Source: an uncultured Helicobacter sp. (lineage in GTDB: Bacteria; Campylobacterota; Campylobacteria; Campylobacterales; Helicobacteraceae). Taken from it: a DNA stretch of 64,000 nt. This document shows, one piece after another, positions 1-7,732 of the stretch. The notes under the pieces are model-generated. The model was not told where the DNA came from. It ran no database searches and saw only the letters and a program-made list of their open reading frames with translations. The position numbers and the translations under genes were made by a program. How positions within the stretch are numbered: the first letter of the stretch is position 1; every line of letters starts with the position of its first letter. Location: positions 106,202 to 170,201 of the forward strand of contig NZ_CALERY010000022.1 in the NCBI RefSeq assembly GCF_937906905.1. Direction: 5' to 3'.

Positions 1-623
1 TTTGTCATTACTTCTTGCCCAAAGTGCGCAATCGCAGACTTAGCAATATCGATGACATATTCACCCTTATAGCACTCATCATCATACTCCACACTATCGC
101 CCAGCAGCTCCCTGCCCGCTAGGTAGATCGATTTCCCTAGCTTGCTAATCTGCGCACCTGCGTCATTGACATAGTATTCACTGCTAATGCTATGCCCAAG
201 ATAGCTCCCAAGCCTCTGCAAGCTATCGCCTAGCACCGCCCCTCGCGCGTGCCCTATATGCAGGGGACCTGTGGGGTTTGCGCTGACATACTCAAGCAAG
301 ATTGTCTCGCTTATGCGCGCGCTAGATTCTATATACTTTTTGACTAAGGCAGAGCTAGCAAACTGCTCTAGCAAAGAATCTGCCAACGAGAGATTGATAT
401 AGCCCTTGACTTGAGCAACTTTGGCAAACGCGCTATGTTTTTCTAGCTGCTTGCACAAATCGCTAGCGATTGCCTCTGGAGATTGTTTGCGTGCCTTTGC
501 TAGCGTAAATGCCACCGGCGTGGCAAAATGCCCAAACTCGCGGTTTTTGGGGCGCTCGATCACCGCCTCCACACCTGCAACCTGCGAGATAAGCGATTTG
601 ATATGCTCATAAATACACTGCAT
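1..623 (-). CDS. argS: Arginyl-tRNA synthetase, N-terminal part (cut by window edge)
   Basis: Class I aminoacyl-tRNA synthetase that charges tRNA-Arg in the cytoplasm. About 207 N-terminal residues are present; the rest lies left of the window. The class I signature is clear: SANPTGPLHIGHARGA around residues 114-129, with HIGH at 122-125, followed by YYVNDAGAQ, typical of bacterial ArgS. The N-terminal ~110 residues match the ArgS-specific additional domain (RPKNREFGHFATPVAF). The ATG at 623 lies just after the tatA stop, so the two are probably cotranscribed; argS and tatA are also neighbours in H. pylori. Identity is very likely; only the C-terminal half cannot be checked. Confidence 0.96.
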   Translation of the reverse strand, partial: MQCIYEHIKSLISQVAGVEAVIERPKNREFGHFATPVAFTLAKARKQSPEAIASDLCKQLEKHSAFAKVAQVKGYINLSLADSLLEQFASSALVKKYIESSARISETILLEYVSANPTGPLHIGHARGAVLGDSLQRLGSYLGHSISSEYYVNDAGAQISKLGKSIYLAGRELLGDSVEYDDECYKGEYVIDIAKSAIAHFGQEVMT

Positions 624-633
624 GCCTCGTTCT

Positions 634-1143
634 CTACTTTGTTTCTTTTTTGGCGGCTTTAGGTTTTGTAGTTTTGGAAGATTTGCTGGCGGATTTAGCG
701 GATTTGGTGGATTTAGTGGATTTAGATTCTGTGCTAGATTTGGTGGATTTGCTTGCGGAAGCCTTTTTCACTGAATTTTTTTGGGCAGAGATCTTTTTGG
801 GCATAGATTCTGCGCTTGTTTCATCGAGCTTTTTGCGTGCGCGTGGCTTTTTGACCGCTGGAGCGCTTACCTCGATTTGCACGACTTGAGGGGCTTGCTG
901 CGCTACTGCAGATAATGCAGCAGAATCTGCTTGTGCGCTAGAATCTGCAAGCTTTTGGGGCTTGGTATTTGCAAGCGGCTGGGCAGTATCAAGCTCATCT
1001 TCATCTTCGCGCATTGCCTTTTTGAAGCCTTTAATACCAGTGCCTAGTCCTTTGAAAAGCTCGGGGATCTTCTTCCCACCGCCAAATAGCAGCAAAATCA
1101 CTAGCAAAACAATCAGCCAATGCCACCAGCTAAAACTTCCCAT
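634..1143 (-). CDS. tatA: Twin-arginine translocase subunit TatA with long basic tail
   Basis: Sec-independent translocase pore subunit in the inner membrane, moving folded RR-signal proteins. The N-terminal 45 residues are canonical: short N-tail, one membrane helix (about residues 8-21), [10 protein letters not shown] hinge and amphipathic helix ending in an acidic EDEDE patch. The product is 169 residues, about twice the usual TatA/E length of 60-90. The extra ~115 residues are low complexity, rich in Lys, Ser, Ala and Thr, with repeated KSTKS-type units toward the C-terminus. Start is the ATG at 1143 with AAGGAG five bases upstream. It lies directly before argS. TatA rather than TatB is inferred from the [10 protein letters not shown] hinge; the tail may vary in length between strains. 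Confidence 0.92.
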   Translation of the reverse strand: MGSFSWWHWLIVLLVILLLFGGGKKIPELFKGLGTGIKGFKKAMREDEDELDTAQPLANTKPQKLADSSAQADSAALSAVAQQAPQVVQIEVSAPAVKKPRARKKLDETSAESMPKKISAQKNSVKKASASKSTKSSTESKSTKSTKSAKSASKSSKTTKPKAAKKETK

Positions 1144-1266
1144 ACATACTCCTTATGCTAAATTAAACGCGACATTCTAAAGTCTTTTTATTTAATCCTA
1201 CCTAAACATGCCCAAACACGCGCCAGAGGTATAAGGATTCCCACGCTATAAAAACTCGATTCTGGC

Positions 1267-2505
1267 TTACTGGCTCTGCTGGCTAGATTTTGGGCTTGGC
1301 TCGCCTGCTTCATCAATCGCCTTAGCACCTGGCTTTCTAGGCTTCCAGAGCGTATAGAGAAGCTTGATAGCAATACTAAATACCACGCCCTCAATCATCG
1401 CTGCTAAGATAAAAGCATAATACACATCTTGCGTGATCGCATGCCAGTCGCTGGCGATTTTAGCTGTGGCGACAAGAAATGTCAGGGGCATGGAATCACT
1501 AAGCGCAAAAAGTGTCAGCGCCTTTGGACTTTTGAAAAATTTGGCAAACGCCACATTGGCTGCAATGAGACGAATAGTAATCATGCCCAGCGCGATATAA
1601 GCACCATGCACGATATAGAATGGATTTTGAACAATGAGATCCAAATCCAGCGTGCTTCCTACAAATATAAAAAACAGCGGCACAAAAAACCCAAACCCCA
1701 CATCATTAAGTTTATGCACCAGCTCATGTTTATAGGAGAAAAATATCGCCACAATCATACCTGCGAGAAATGCACCAAGCGCTGGCTCAAGATCAAGGAA
1801 AAGCACAAGAGCAACAAGCACGATAAAGAGCATCATCACAAAGCGGATATCTTGATTGCTTAGGTCATTATAGGGCATGATAAAAAGCTTGAGATTAGGA
1901 AGCCACCAAAACAGCAGTTTAAACACCCAAAACAGCCCCACAATCACCAAGATAAAAATACACAGCACCGCTAGATTCTCATAGAGCTTGAGCGAATTGC
2001 CATAATGGTAGAATCCGCTGATAAGCGTAAGCGCAGCGATACTCACCACCTCGCCTATCACGCCCACGCGCAGCGCCAGCTCGAGCCAGCGCTTGTCTTT
2101 GCCATAGTCTTTAATAAGCGTCATAATCATGCCAAGACTCATCACCGGGAATGCCGCGATGAAAATCTTATTAAGCCCAAATACAAGCACCACGCCCACG
2201 GAAATCCCATAAAGCACGACAAAATACACAATCACATTGCGCAAAAATGTCTTACCAAGATTCTGGAATCCGCGCAAATCCACCTCCATGCCGCACAAAA
2301 ACATCAAAAACAAAAACCCAACCTTTGCCATGATAACAAAGCTTTCATTCGCGTGAAATATCCCAAAATACAGCCCCACACAGCCTAGACACATCTCGAC
2401 TACGACAATAGGGATCGCACTTGCTTTGGCGATGATAGGCGCGATAGCTATAAGAATAGCAATAATGGCAAAATTGATAAATACATCAAGTAGCAAATGT
2501 TCCAT
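1267..2505 (-). CDS. Cation:proton antiporter, CPA2/KefB-like
   Basis: Integral membrane protein of 412 residues with about 12 hydrophobic helices, matching the Na+/H+ exchanger domain of the CPA2 family (KefB-like proteins and relatives). It would exchange K+ or Na+ for protons across the inner membrane. Conserved-looking helices include GFLFLMFLCGMEVDL near residues 75-90 and DLEPALGAFLAGMIVA near 240-255. No cytoplasmic TrkA-N (RCK) domain follows, unlike full-length KefB/KefC. The C-terminal ~20 residues are a Ser/Glu-rich tail. The gene begins three bases after the purN stop, so it is translationally linked to purN. Substrate ion is not decidable from sequence. Confidence 0.85.
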   Translation of the reverse strand: MEHLLLDVFINFAIIAILIAIAPIIAKASAIPIVVVEMCLGCVGLYFGIFHANESFVIMAKVGFLFLMFLCGMEVDLRGFQNLGKTFLRNVIVYFVVLYGISVGVVLVFGLNKIFIAAFPVMSLGMIMTLIKDYGKDKRWLELALRVGVIGEVVSIAALTLISGFYHYGNSLKLYENLAVLCIFILVIVGLFWVFKLLFWWLPNLKLFIMPYNDLSNQDIRFVMMLFIVLVALVLFLDLEPALGAFLAGMIVAIFFSYKHELVHKLNDVGFGFFVPLFFIFVGSTLDLDLIVQNPFYIVHGAYIALGMITIRLIAANVAFAKFFKSPKALTLFALSDSMPLTFLVATAKIASDWHAITQDVYYAFILAAMIEGVVFSIAIKLLYTLWKPRKPGAKAIDEAGEPSPKSSQQSQ

Positions 2506-2508
2506 ACA

Positions 2509-3201
2509 CTAGCCTAGCGCAGGAGTAACAGGGCTGAAAGCAAGAGCAGAATCTAGTGCGGATTCTGGGCTAGATTCTGGCGCGAAACACTCACAAAGTG
2601 CGTAAATAAGGGCTTTGGGATAGAGAGTGTATTCGAGTTGGTGGATTCTGTGCTCAAAATCCTCTAGGCTTTCACCTGCGATTTTGGGAAGCTTTTCTTG
2701 CAGGATAATTCTCCCAGAATCCAGCTCCTCACTCACCCAATGCACACTCACACCACCAAACTCCTCCGCACCAGCATAGCTATCAGCAATCGCATGTGCG
2801 CCTTTATACAACGGCAGGAATGATGGGTGGATATTGATGGTGCGAAATTTGCGCACAAACTCTGCCCCAAGGATACGCATAAACCCAGCCAGCACGACAA
2901 ACTCTACCCCATATCGCACCAAAATCTCGCTAAGCGCTGCTTCAAATGCTGCTCGATGGGCAAATGCACCATGAGGGAGCACCTGCACTTCTAGCCCGAA
3001 ATTCTCACAGCGCGTGATCCCATAGGCACTAGGATTGTTACTCACGCCTAGCACAAATTCTGGCACGATACCATGAGGCGCAAGCGCTGCTTGTATAGAA
3101 CCTCTCTGCTCCAGGAGATTCTGGAGATTGCTGCCATTGCCACTAAAAAGTATGGCGATTTTGGGCGCAATCTGCGGTTTGGGCGTATCGATATGGCACA
3201 T
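2509..3201 (-). CDS. purN: Phosphoribosylglycinamide formyltransferase (GART)
   Basis: Third step of purine synthesis: transfers a formyl group from 10-formyl-THF to GAR. Visible motifs: KIAILFSGNGSNLQ (phosphate-binding loop), NIHPSFLP (catalytic Asn and His) and WVSEELDSGRIILQ (catalytic Asp), all in family order. The C-terminal ~25 residues are a Ser/Glu/Ala-rich tail (PESSPESALDSAL) encoded by AGAATC/GATTCT words and are not part of the enzyme fold. Possible starts are GTG 3222, ATG 3210 and ATG 3201; 3201 is preferred because AGGAG lies 10 bases upstream, whereas it is too close to the others. A TGCTATAAT promoter sits at 3240-3245. Leads the purN-antiporter unit. Confidence 0.94.
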   Translation of the reverse strand: MCHIDTPKPQIAPKIAILFSGNGSNLQNLLEQRGSIQAALAPHGIVPEFVLGVSNNPSAYGITRCENFGLEVQVLPHGAFAHRAAFEAALSEILVRYGVEFVVLAGFMRILGAEFVRKFRTINIHPSFLPLYKGAHAIADSYAGAEEFGGVSVHWVSEELDSGRIILQEKLPKIAGESLEDFEHRIHQLEYTLYPKALIYALCECFAPESSPESALDSALAFSPVTPALG

Positions 3202-3239
3202 AGCTTGCATGCTCCTCTTCACATTTATAGTAGGCGCGC

Positions 3240-3245
3240 ATTATA
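3240..3245 (-). promoter_or_regulatory. Extended -10 promoter for purN
   Basis: On the minus strand the sequence reads TGCTATAAT about 40 bases upstream of the purN start. The perfect -10 box with TG extension is the usual form of Helicobacter sigma-70 promoters, which often lack a -35 box. It lies within 10 bases of the 3' end of the metallophosphoesterase remnant. Confidence 0.6.
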
Positions 3246-3251
3246 GCAGAG

Positions 3252-3398
3252 CTAGTGTGTAAGCGTGATAAATACCACTTCTGGCAGATTAAAGACGCGT
3301 GGCAAGCGGTAGTTGAAACTAAGACCGCGCGAGATGATGAGATACCGGTTGCGCGGCGTGTGCAATGTGCCAGCAGCAGCTCGGCTGGAATCTGGCAT
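3252..3398 (-). pseudogene. 3'-end remnant of a metallophosphoesterase gene
   Basis: Read on the minus strand this 147-bp stretch encodes 48 codons and a TAG stop with no indel. It aligns without gaps to the last 48 codons of the intact metallophosphoesterase gene (32994-33140): 39 of 48 residues are identical, including YLIISRGLSFNYRLPRVFN. Everything 5' of this point is missing; the homology breaks at 3398, right at the promoter of the plus-strand nuclease gene. The remnant therefore looks like what was left when the accessory block to its right replaced the body of a second copy. The 48-residue peptide has no phosphoesterase active-site motif and is unlikely to be functional. Confidence 0.85.
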
Positions 3399-3403
3399 TG
3401 TGC

Positions 3404-3409
3404 TACAAT
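3404..3409 (+). promoter_or_regulatory. Extended -10 promoter for the nuclease-like gene
   Basis: TGCTACAAT, with the -10 hexamer at 3404-3409, lies 28 bases before the ATG at 3437. Same TGC-extended form as the promoters of purN, chePep, prs and bcp in this window. Confidence 0.5.
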
Positions 3410-3436
3410 GTGTAAATTTTGAAACAAGGGGGAGAA

Positions 3437-4690
3437 ATGGAAAAGTATGATGAATTTTTCAAAAAAGTAAAAGGCTTTTTAGAGCAAGCAGAGAAGCACA
3501 AAAGGCGTGGGAATAATGACTTTAATCCCTACTTGCAAATGTGGAGTGAGAGTAATGAAGTAAAACTTCATAGTGCGTTAATATGTGGATTTTTAGACCC
3601 GCTAGGCAATCACTATCAAGGCGATGTGTTTTTGGAAACATTTCTAGAATGTGTGGGGCTTAAGGAGTGGTTTGGTGATACAAGCAATGCTAGGGTGCAT
3701 CAAGAGTCCCAATACATCGATGTGTATATCACGAATGGAGAGAAGCATATCATTATAGAAAATAAGATTAACGCAGGAGACCAAGACAGGCAGATTGAGC
3801 GATATATTGAGACCATAGCAAAAGAGCAAAGCAAAGATTCTAATGATGATATGGAATCTAGCGAAAGTGAAACACCACAAGAGCAAAGTGCTTCTTATGA
3901 TAATATTGCTGTGCTTTACCTAGCCCCCGATGAACGAGAACCTTCAAAGTATAGTCTAGGTGAATGGGAAATACAAGGGGAATATCTTGTAAATGGAGAT
4001 AATAAAGTGAGATTTAAAGCAATCTCGTATAAAAATGAGATTCTACAATGGATAGAAAATTCACAGGCAAATGTTGGTTGTATCACACACCTAAATTCCG
4101 CACTATACTTCTATAAAGATGTCGTGCAAATCATTACAAATACAAAGGAGAACACAATGAGCATAGCAAAATTTTTGACAGAAAAAAATATGGAAGAGAA
4201 TATGGAAATAGTCTTTGAGATTCTAAAAAGTAAAGATAAAATTATAGAATCTTATTGTAAAGCAATTATAGAAGAGTATAGAGAGCAGATAGAAAGCAAA
4301 GGCTTTAAGATTGTTAAGACAAGCAAAAATAAAAAAATGGGCAATTGGAGCAAAAATGATTTAAGCTACCCCCTTATGATTAAGCCTAAAGATTGTGGTA
4401 AATACTACTTTGCCTTTTGTGTAGAGCATTATATTCAAAAAGAGAAATACAATTGCTATGGTGTGCGGATTTTTGAGCAAAACTTGAATGATAATTTAGA
4501 TGATAATATATCGAGTAAAATCATAGATTATTTAAATGTCAAGTTTATTTGGTGGCTTAATTATGATAAAAATTTTTGGCGGTATGCGTTTGACACTTCA
4601 ATAGCAGAACTAGAGTCTAACTTGCGAAAATTTTTAGATTCTGCCGAGATTAAAGCCTTGAACGAAAAACTTAAAGAATATCACGCATAG
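3437..4690 (+). CDS. PD-(D/E)XK nuclease superfamily protein (PDDEXK_4-like)
   Basis: A 417-residue cytoplasmic protein whose first ~130 residues match the PDDEXK_4 nuclease-like family: E41 and HS 45-46, LDPLGNHYQG (53-62), then the catalytic core ID-x(12)-EXK, seen as YIDVYI (D95) and IIIENK (E108, K110), followed by DQDRQIERY. The C-terminal ~200 residues are unrecognised and Lys/Asn-rich. Proteins of this family are sporadic in bacteria; roles in DNA restriction or defence are suspected for some but not established. Start ATG 3437 has AAGGGGGAG at 3426-3434; a TTG at 3419 is less likely. Codon use looks more AT-rich than in the flanking housekeeping genes, consistent with acquisition. Substrate unknown. 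Confidence 0.8.
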   Translation: MEKYDEFFKKVKGFLEQAEKHKRRGNNDFNPYLQMWSESNEVKLHSALICGFLDPLGNHYQGDVFLETFLECVGLKEWFGDTSNARVHQESQYIDVYITNGEKHIIIENKINAGDQDRQIERYIETIAKEQSKDSNDDMESSESETPQEQSASYDNIAVLYLAPDEREPSKYSLGEWEIQGEYLVNGDNKVRFKAISYKNEILQWIENSQANVGCITHLNSALYFYKDVVQIITNTKENTMSIAKFLTEKNMEENMEIVFEILKSKDKIIESYCKAIIEEYREQIESKGFKIVKTSKNKKMGNWSKNDLSYPLMIKPKDCGKYYFAFCVEHYIQKEKYNCYGVRIFEQNLNDNLDDNISSKIIDYLNVKFIWWLNYDKNFWRYAFDTSIAELESNLRKFLDSAEIKALNEKLKEYHA

Positions 4691-5013
4691 GAACATAACT
4701 CCCACAAAGTAAAGACTAGAATCCTGCTTTGTGAGCTACAAAATTAGAGATTGCCACTCTCGCTTCACTCGCTCGCAATGATGATAAAAAGTGCTTTCAA
4801 AAGTCGGTATTTTCAAAAAGTGGATTCTAGCAACGCCCAAGCCTCTGGTAAGGTAGAAAAACCGCTGCTATTTTTCTCAATCTCTCCGCATTTTTCTATA
4901 TTTCTATTTCTCACTGCCTTGACACAACGCTGTCAAAGCTCTTTGTTATAACTTCACAAACCAAAAGCGATACGCAAGGCTATCATCTTTGGCACATCAC
5001 ACAAGGATCGATT
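4691..5013 (+). other. Intergenic region with candidate promoter/operator of the AAA+ gene
   Basis: A 323-bp gap without a convincing gene. It contains the REP-like element (4749-4783), an AT-rich stretch, and near 4919-4952 the sequence TTGACA, an inverted half TGTCAA at 4931-4936, and TATAAC at 4947-4952. TTGACA to TATAAC is 22 bases, longer than the ideal 17, so TTGACA-N6-TGTCAA may be an operator rather than a -35 box. AAGGA at 5003-5007 is the ribosome site of the next gene. Confidence 0.35.
4749..4783. repeat. REP-like extragenic element
   Basis: Intergenic stretch that on the minus strand contains TTGCGAGCGAGTGAAGCGAG and ends in GTGGCAATC. It has ATTGC/GCAAT at its ends and GAGCG/AAGCG internal units, the general look of dispersed intergenic REP-type sequences. 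Only one clear copy is in this window; a weak partial likeness (GATTGCCACGC) occurs near 39864. Confidence 0.4.
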
Positions 5014-7221
5014 ATGGTAGCACAAGCAAAAAGAGACAATAAAGTCCTAAGCAAATATAGAATAAGACAGCGCAGAGCGTTAAAACAAGCAGAAAGCAGC
5101 CTACTAGAGCCAAGCAAGCAGTCTTTAGCAAAGCTCCTGCCCTTTAATAAGCCCATAGCCAACGACAAAGACTATGAGAAAAAGTTTTTTGTCGCGCATC
5201 TTATGGATCTTTTCCCACATCTTATGGATCTTGATAGCTGCTTTAGGCTTTTTAGGAAGCATTTTAGTGTAAGTTTAACTGACTTTGATGATGAAGCTAT
5301 GGTCGCAGAGTTTATCACGCCCTATCTTTTAGAGCATTTTCACGCGCTAAGACCCAAGCCCTTTGTGCGCAAAAATCTAGCCCTTTTGCAAGAGTGCTTT
5401 GGGCTAAGTGCGCTAGAAGTGCAGATTATCTACGCGTTTTATATTTATAGCAAGGTAAGTAGCTATTGCAACTGCCTTAGTGATGATAAGCTTGACTACT
5501 ACGAAGTTTGCTCGCTTATAGGCGAAGTCTTGCAAGTGTCGCACACAAAAGTAGCAAAACTCCTTATGGCAGATATGCCACTTAGGCAGCTTGGCTTGCT
5601 TGATACAGGGTATGCAGATGGCAGATTAGAGCTTGAGAGCTTCGCCCAAAGCCTAATGCAAGAGCCACTAAGTAGGAGTGAGTTTGTAGGCAGTGTGGCT
5701 AGGGCTATGCCAGCAAGCACGCTAGAGTGCCACGACTTTAGCTATATGCAAAAGGACTTAGATATGCTGCTAGATTATTGTAAAAATGCGAAAAATCCTA
5801 GCATTTTCCTCTATGGCAAGCCCGGCGTGGGTAAGAATGAAATCGCTGCCCTGCTTGCAAAAGAGCTAAATAGAGAGCTATGGGAGATCCATAATCTCAA
5901 AAATGGCAAGGTAGAAGATAAGCGATATGAGCAGTTTGTGCGCGCACAAGCTATGCTAGATAAAGATAGGGCGATGATCTTGCTTGATGAGTGTGAAGAT
6001 ATATTCCCCACCTTGTATGCGCTGTTTTTTGAAAATAAACCCAGCAAAAACACGCTGAATAAAATGCTAGAATCTGTGAAACTCCCCAGCATTTTCTTAA
6101 GCAATAGCGCAAATATTGACCCAGCATTTTTGCGGAGATTTGACATCGTGCTTGAAATCCACGCCCCGCCGCAAGAAAAGAAGCAAGAAATACTGCAAAA
6201 AGCCCTACAATCACAAGGCATAAAAGTGGATTCTAGGATTATGCGCCAAATGAGTGAGTCTAGCCTCTCTCAAGGCGTGCTTTTGCAAGCGTGCAAAGTG
6301 GCAAAAACGCTGGCGAAAAATAGAGCTACACAAAGCCCAAAAGAGCGGCAAAAAGGCATTACAGATAGCCTTATCCAAGTGCTAAATGAGCATTTAAAGC
6401 TGCAAGGGCAGCCCACAATCGCCACCAAAGCCCCCCAAGCCCTGCCATACAATATGAGCTTGATTAACGCGAGTGTGGATATGCAAAGCTTGTGCGAAAA
6501 AATCAAAAATGTATGTGGGGCAAAAGATTCTAACAAGCTAGAATCTAGCCTAGATTCTAGCGACTCCGCACAAGGCATTAGAATCTTAGCGTATGGAATG
6601 GCAGGAAGCGGCAAAAGTGAGTTTGCCAAAGCCTTAGCAAAAGAACTCAATAAGCCCATAATGCTAAAAAGAGCGAGCGATTTACTCTCTATGTGGCTGG
6701 GCGGAAGTGAGAAAAACATCGCAGCTGCCTTTAGGGAAGCAGAGAAAAGGGGAGCGATTTTGGTGCTTGATGAAGTGGATAGCTTTTTGCAAGATAGAAG
6801 TGGAGCGCAGCGCAGCTGGGAAGTTAGCCAAGTGAATGAAATGCTGACACAAATGGAGAATTTTGAAGGCATTTTTATCGCCACGACAAACTTTATGGAT
6901 ACTTTAGATAGAGCAAGTATCAGGCGATTTGATATGAAAGTGGAGTTTAAGCCGCTAGATTGCGCTAGGCTCAAGCAAGCCTTTAGCCTCTATGCCAAGC
7001 ATTTGGGGATTAGCGATTATGCGGTGTTCCTAGAATCCACTTCTGCTAAAAGGGCTTTGGAGAAGCTAGAGAATATCTGCTTTGGAGATTTCGCGCTTAT
7101 CGCTAGGGGGGCAGCCTTTGCGCCGCTAGAGAGTGCGCAGGAGCTACTAGAAAAGCTACAAGAAGAAGCGCGGCTTAAGGGCTTGAGTGCAGCTGGCAGC
7201 AGCAAGCGCGTGGGATTCTAG
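5014..7221 (+). CDS. Tandem AAA+ ATPase, 735 residues
   Basis: ATPase with two AAA+ modules. Residues 1-250 form an N-terminal region of unrecognised fold. Module 1 (about 255-420): Walker A GKPGVGKNE near residue 268, Walker B ILLDECED near 325, sensor FLSNSANI, and FLRRFD as Arg finger. Module 2 (about 520-690): Walker A GMAGSGKSE, Walker B LVLDEVDS, sensor FIATTNFMD, SIRRFDM. Both modules keep the residues needed for ATP hydrolysis. This layout is like CDC48/classical AAA unfoldases but the N-terminal region does not match them visibly. A linker between modules carries an ESSLDSSDS stretch encoded by AGAATC words. Start ATG 5014 has AAGGA. The 167-residue gene follows after five bases. Role unknown; partner remodelling is an inference. 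Confidence 0.85.
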   Translation: MVAQAKRDNKVLSKYRIRQRRALKQAESSLLEPSKQSLAKLLPFNKPIANDKDYEKKFFVAHLMDLFPHLMDLDSCFRLFRKHFSVSLTDFDDEAMVAEFITPYLLEHFHALRPKPFVRKNLALLQECFGLSALEVQIIYAFYIYSKVSSYCNCLSDDKLDYYEVCSLIGEVLQVSHTKVAKLLMADMPLRQLGLLDTGYADGRLELESFAQSLMQEPLSRSEFVGSVARAMPASTLECHDFSYMQKDLDMLLDYCKNAKNPSIFLYGKPGVGKNEIAALLAKELNRELWEIHNLKNGKVEDKRYEQFVRAQAMLDKDRAMILLDECEDIFPTLYALFFENKPSKNTLNKMLESVKLPSIFLSNSANIDPAFLRRFDIVLEIHAPPQEKKQEILQKALQSQGIKVDSRIMRQMSESSLSQGVLLQACKVAKTLAKNRATQSPKERQKGITDSLIQVLNEHLKLQGQPTIATKAPQALPYNMSLINASVDMQSLCEKIKNVCGAKDSNKLESSLDSSDSAQGIRILAYGMAGSGKSEFAKALAKELNKPIMLKRASDLLSMWLGGSEKNIAAAFREAEKRGAILVLDEVDSFLQDRSGAQRSWEVSQVNEMLTQMENFEGIFIATTNFMDTLDRASIRRFDMKVEFKPLDCARLKQAFSLYAKHLGISDYAVFLESTSAKRALEKLENICFGDFALIARGAAFAPLESAQELLEKLQEEARLKGLSAAGSSKRVGF

Positions 7222-7232
7222 GGTGAGTGGCT

Positions 7233-7730
7233 ATGGATAAGCACAAGCCAGGTGAGATTCTACAAGCCCTGCCAGATGGCTTTGGCTTTAAAGCAGTGCT
7301 TGAAGAAGCGATTAAAGAGAAAGAAAAGAAGTGTAAAGTGGCGTTTGAAGAGTCAAGCGAGCAGACCCAAGCGCAAATCCTGCAAGCCAATCAAGGTTAC
7401 CTAGAATCCAAAGAGCAAGAGCTGTGGGAGGATATACAAGATACAGAGCGGTGGTGGAGATGGGCAGTAGGCGCTGGCGATCTTTTTTATGATTTAGTAT
7501 CTAGGCAGTGGTTGGATAGTGATAGCTATTGGGGTGCTCGCATAAAAGAGCAGCTAGAATCTAGCGGGATTTTTATGAGTGAAGATGAGTTTGCTTCAGT
7601 GCTTGATTTCACGCACCCCGTGCTAGAGGCGCCATACTTGCCTATTTGCTGGTTTCACGATTTGAAATCTTTTTACTATTATGATCTTGATGATTTTATA
7701 GCGTATTTGAAAAACCATAAAAAGGAGTAA
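7233..7730 (+). CDS. Uncharacterised acidic protein, family with decayed copies elsewhere in the window
   Basis: No family recognised. 165 residues from the ATG at 7233 (a GTG at 7227 is an alternative start). N-terminal ~70 residues are helical and charged; the C-terminal ~90 are rich in aromatic and acidic residues (WEDIQDTERWWRWAVGAGDL, SYWGARIKEQLESSGIF, SFYYYDLDDFIAYL). No membrane segment or signal peptide. It lies five to eleven bases after the AAA+ ATPase stop and two bases before the Sir2 gene, so it should be cotranscribed with both. Two degenerate copies of its C-terminal half lie at 32527-32744 and 32769-32910, showing that the family has multiplied and decayed here. Function not inferred. 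Confidence 0.75.
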   Translation: MDKHKPGEILQALPDGFGFKAVLEEAIKEKEKKCKVAFEESSEQTQAQILQANQGYLESKEQELWEDIQDTERWWRWAVGAGDLFYDLVSRQWLDSDSYWGARIKEQLESSGIFMSEDEFASVLDFTHPVLEAPYLPICWFHDLKSFYYYDLDDFIAYLKNHKKE

Positions 7731-7732
7731 CA

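Noticed and set aside
650..889. Plus-strand frame opposite tatA with repeated [10 protein letters not shown] residues
   Set aside because: It is the complement of the Lys/Ser repeat tail of tatA; no ribosome site and no family.
3143..3427. 94-codon minus-strand frame upstream of purN
   Set aside because: It runs over purN and the metallophosphoesterase remnant in the wrong frame; the in-frame remnant at 3252-3398 explains the coding-like sequence.
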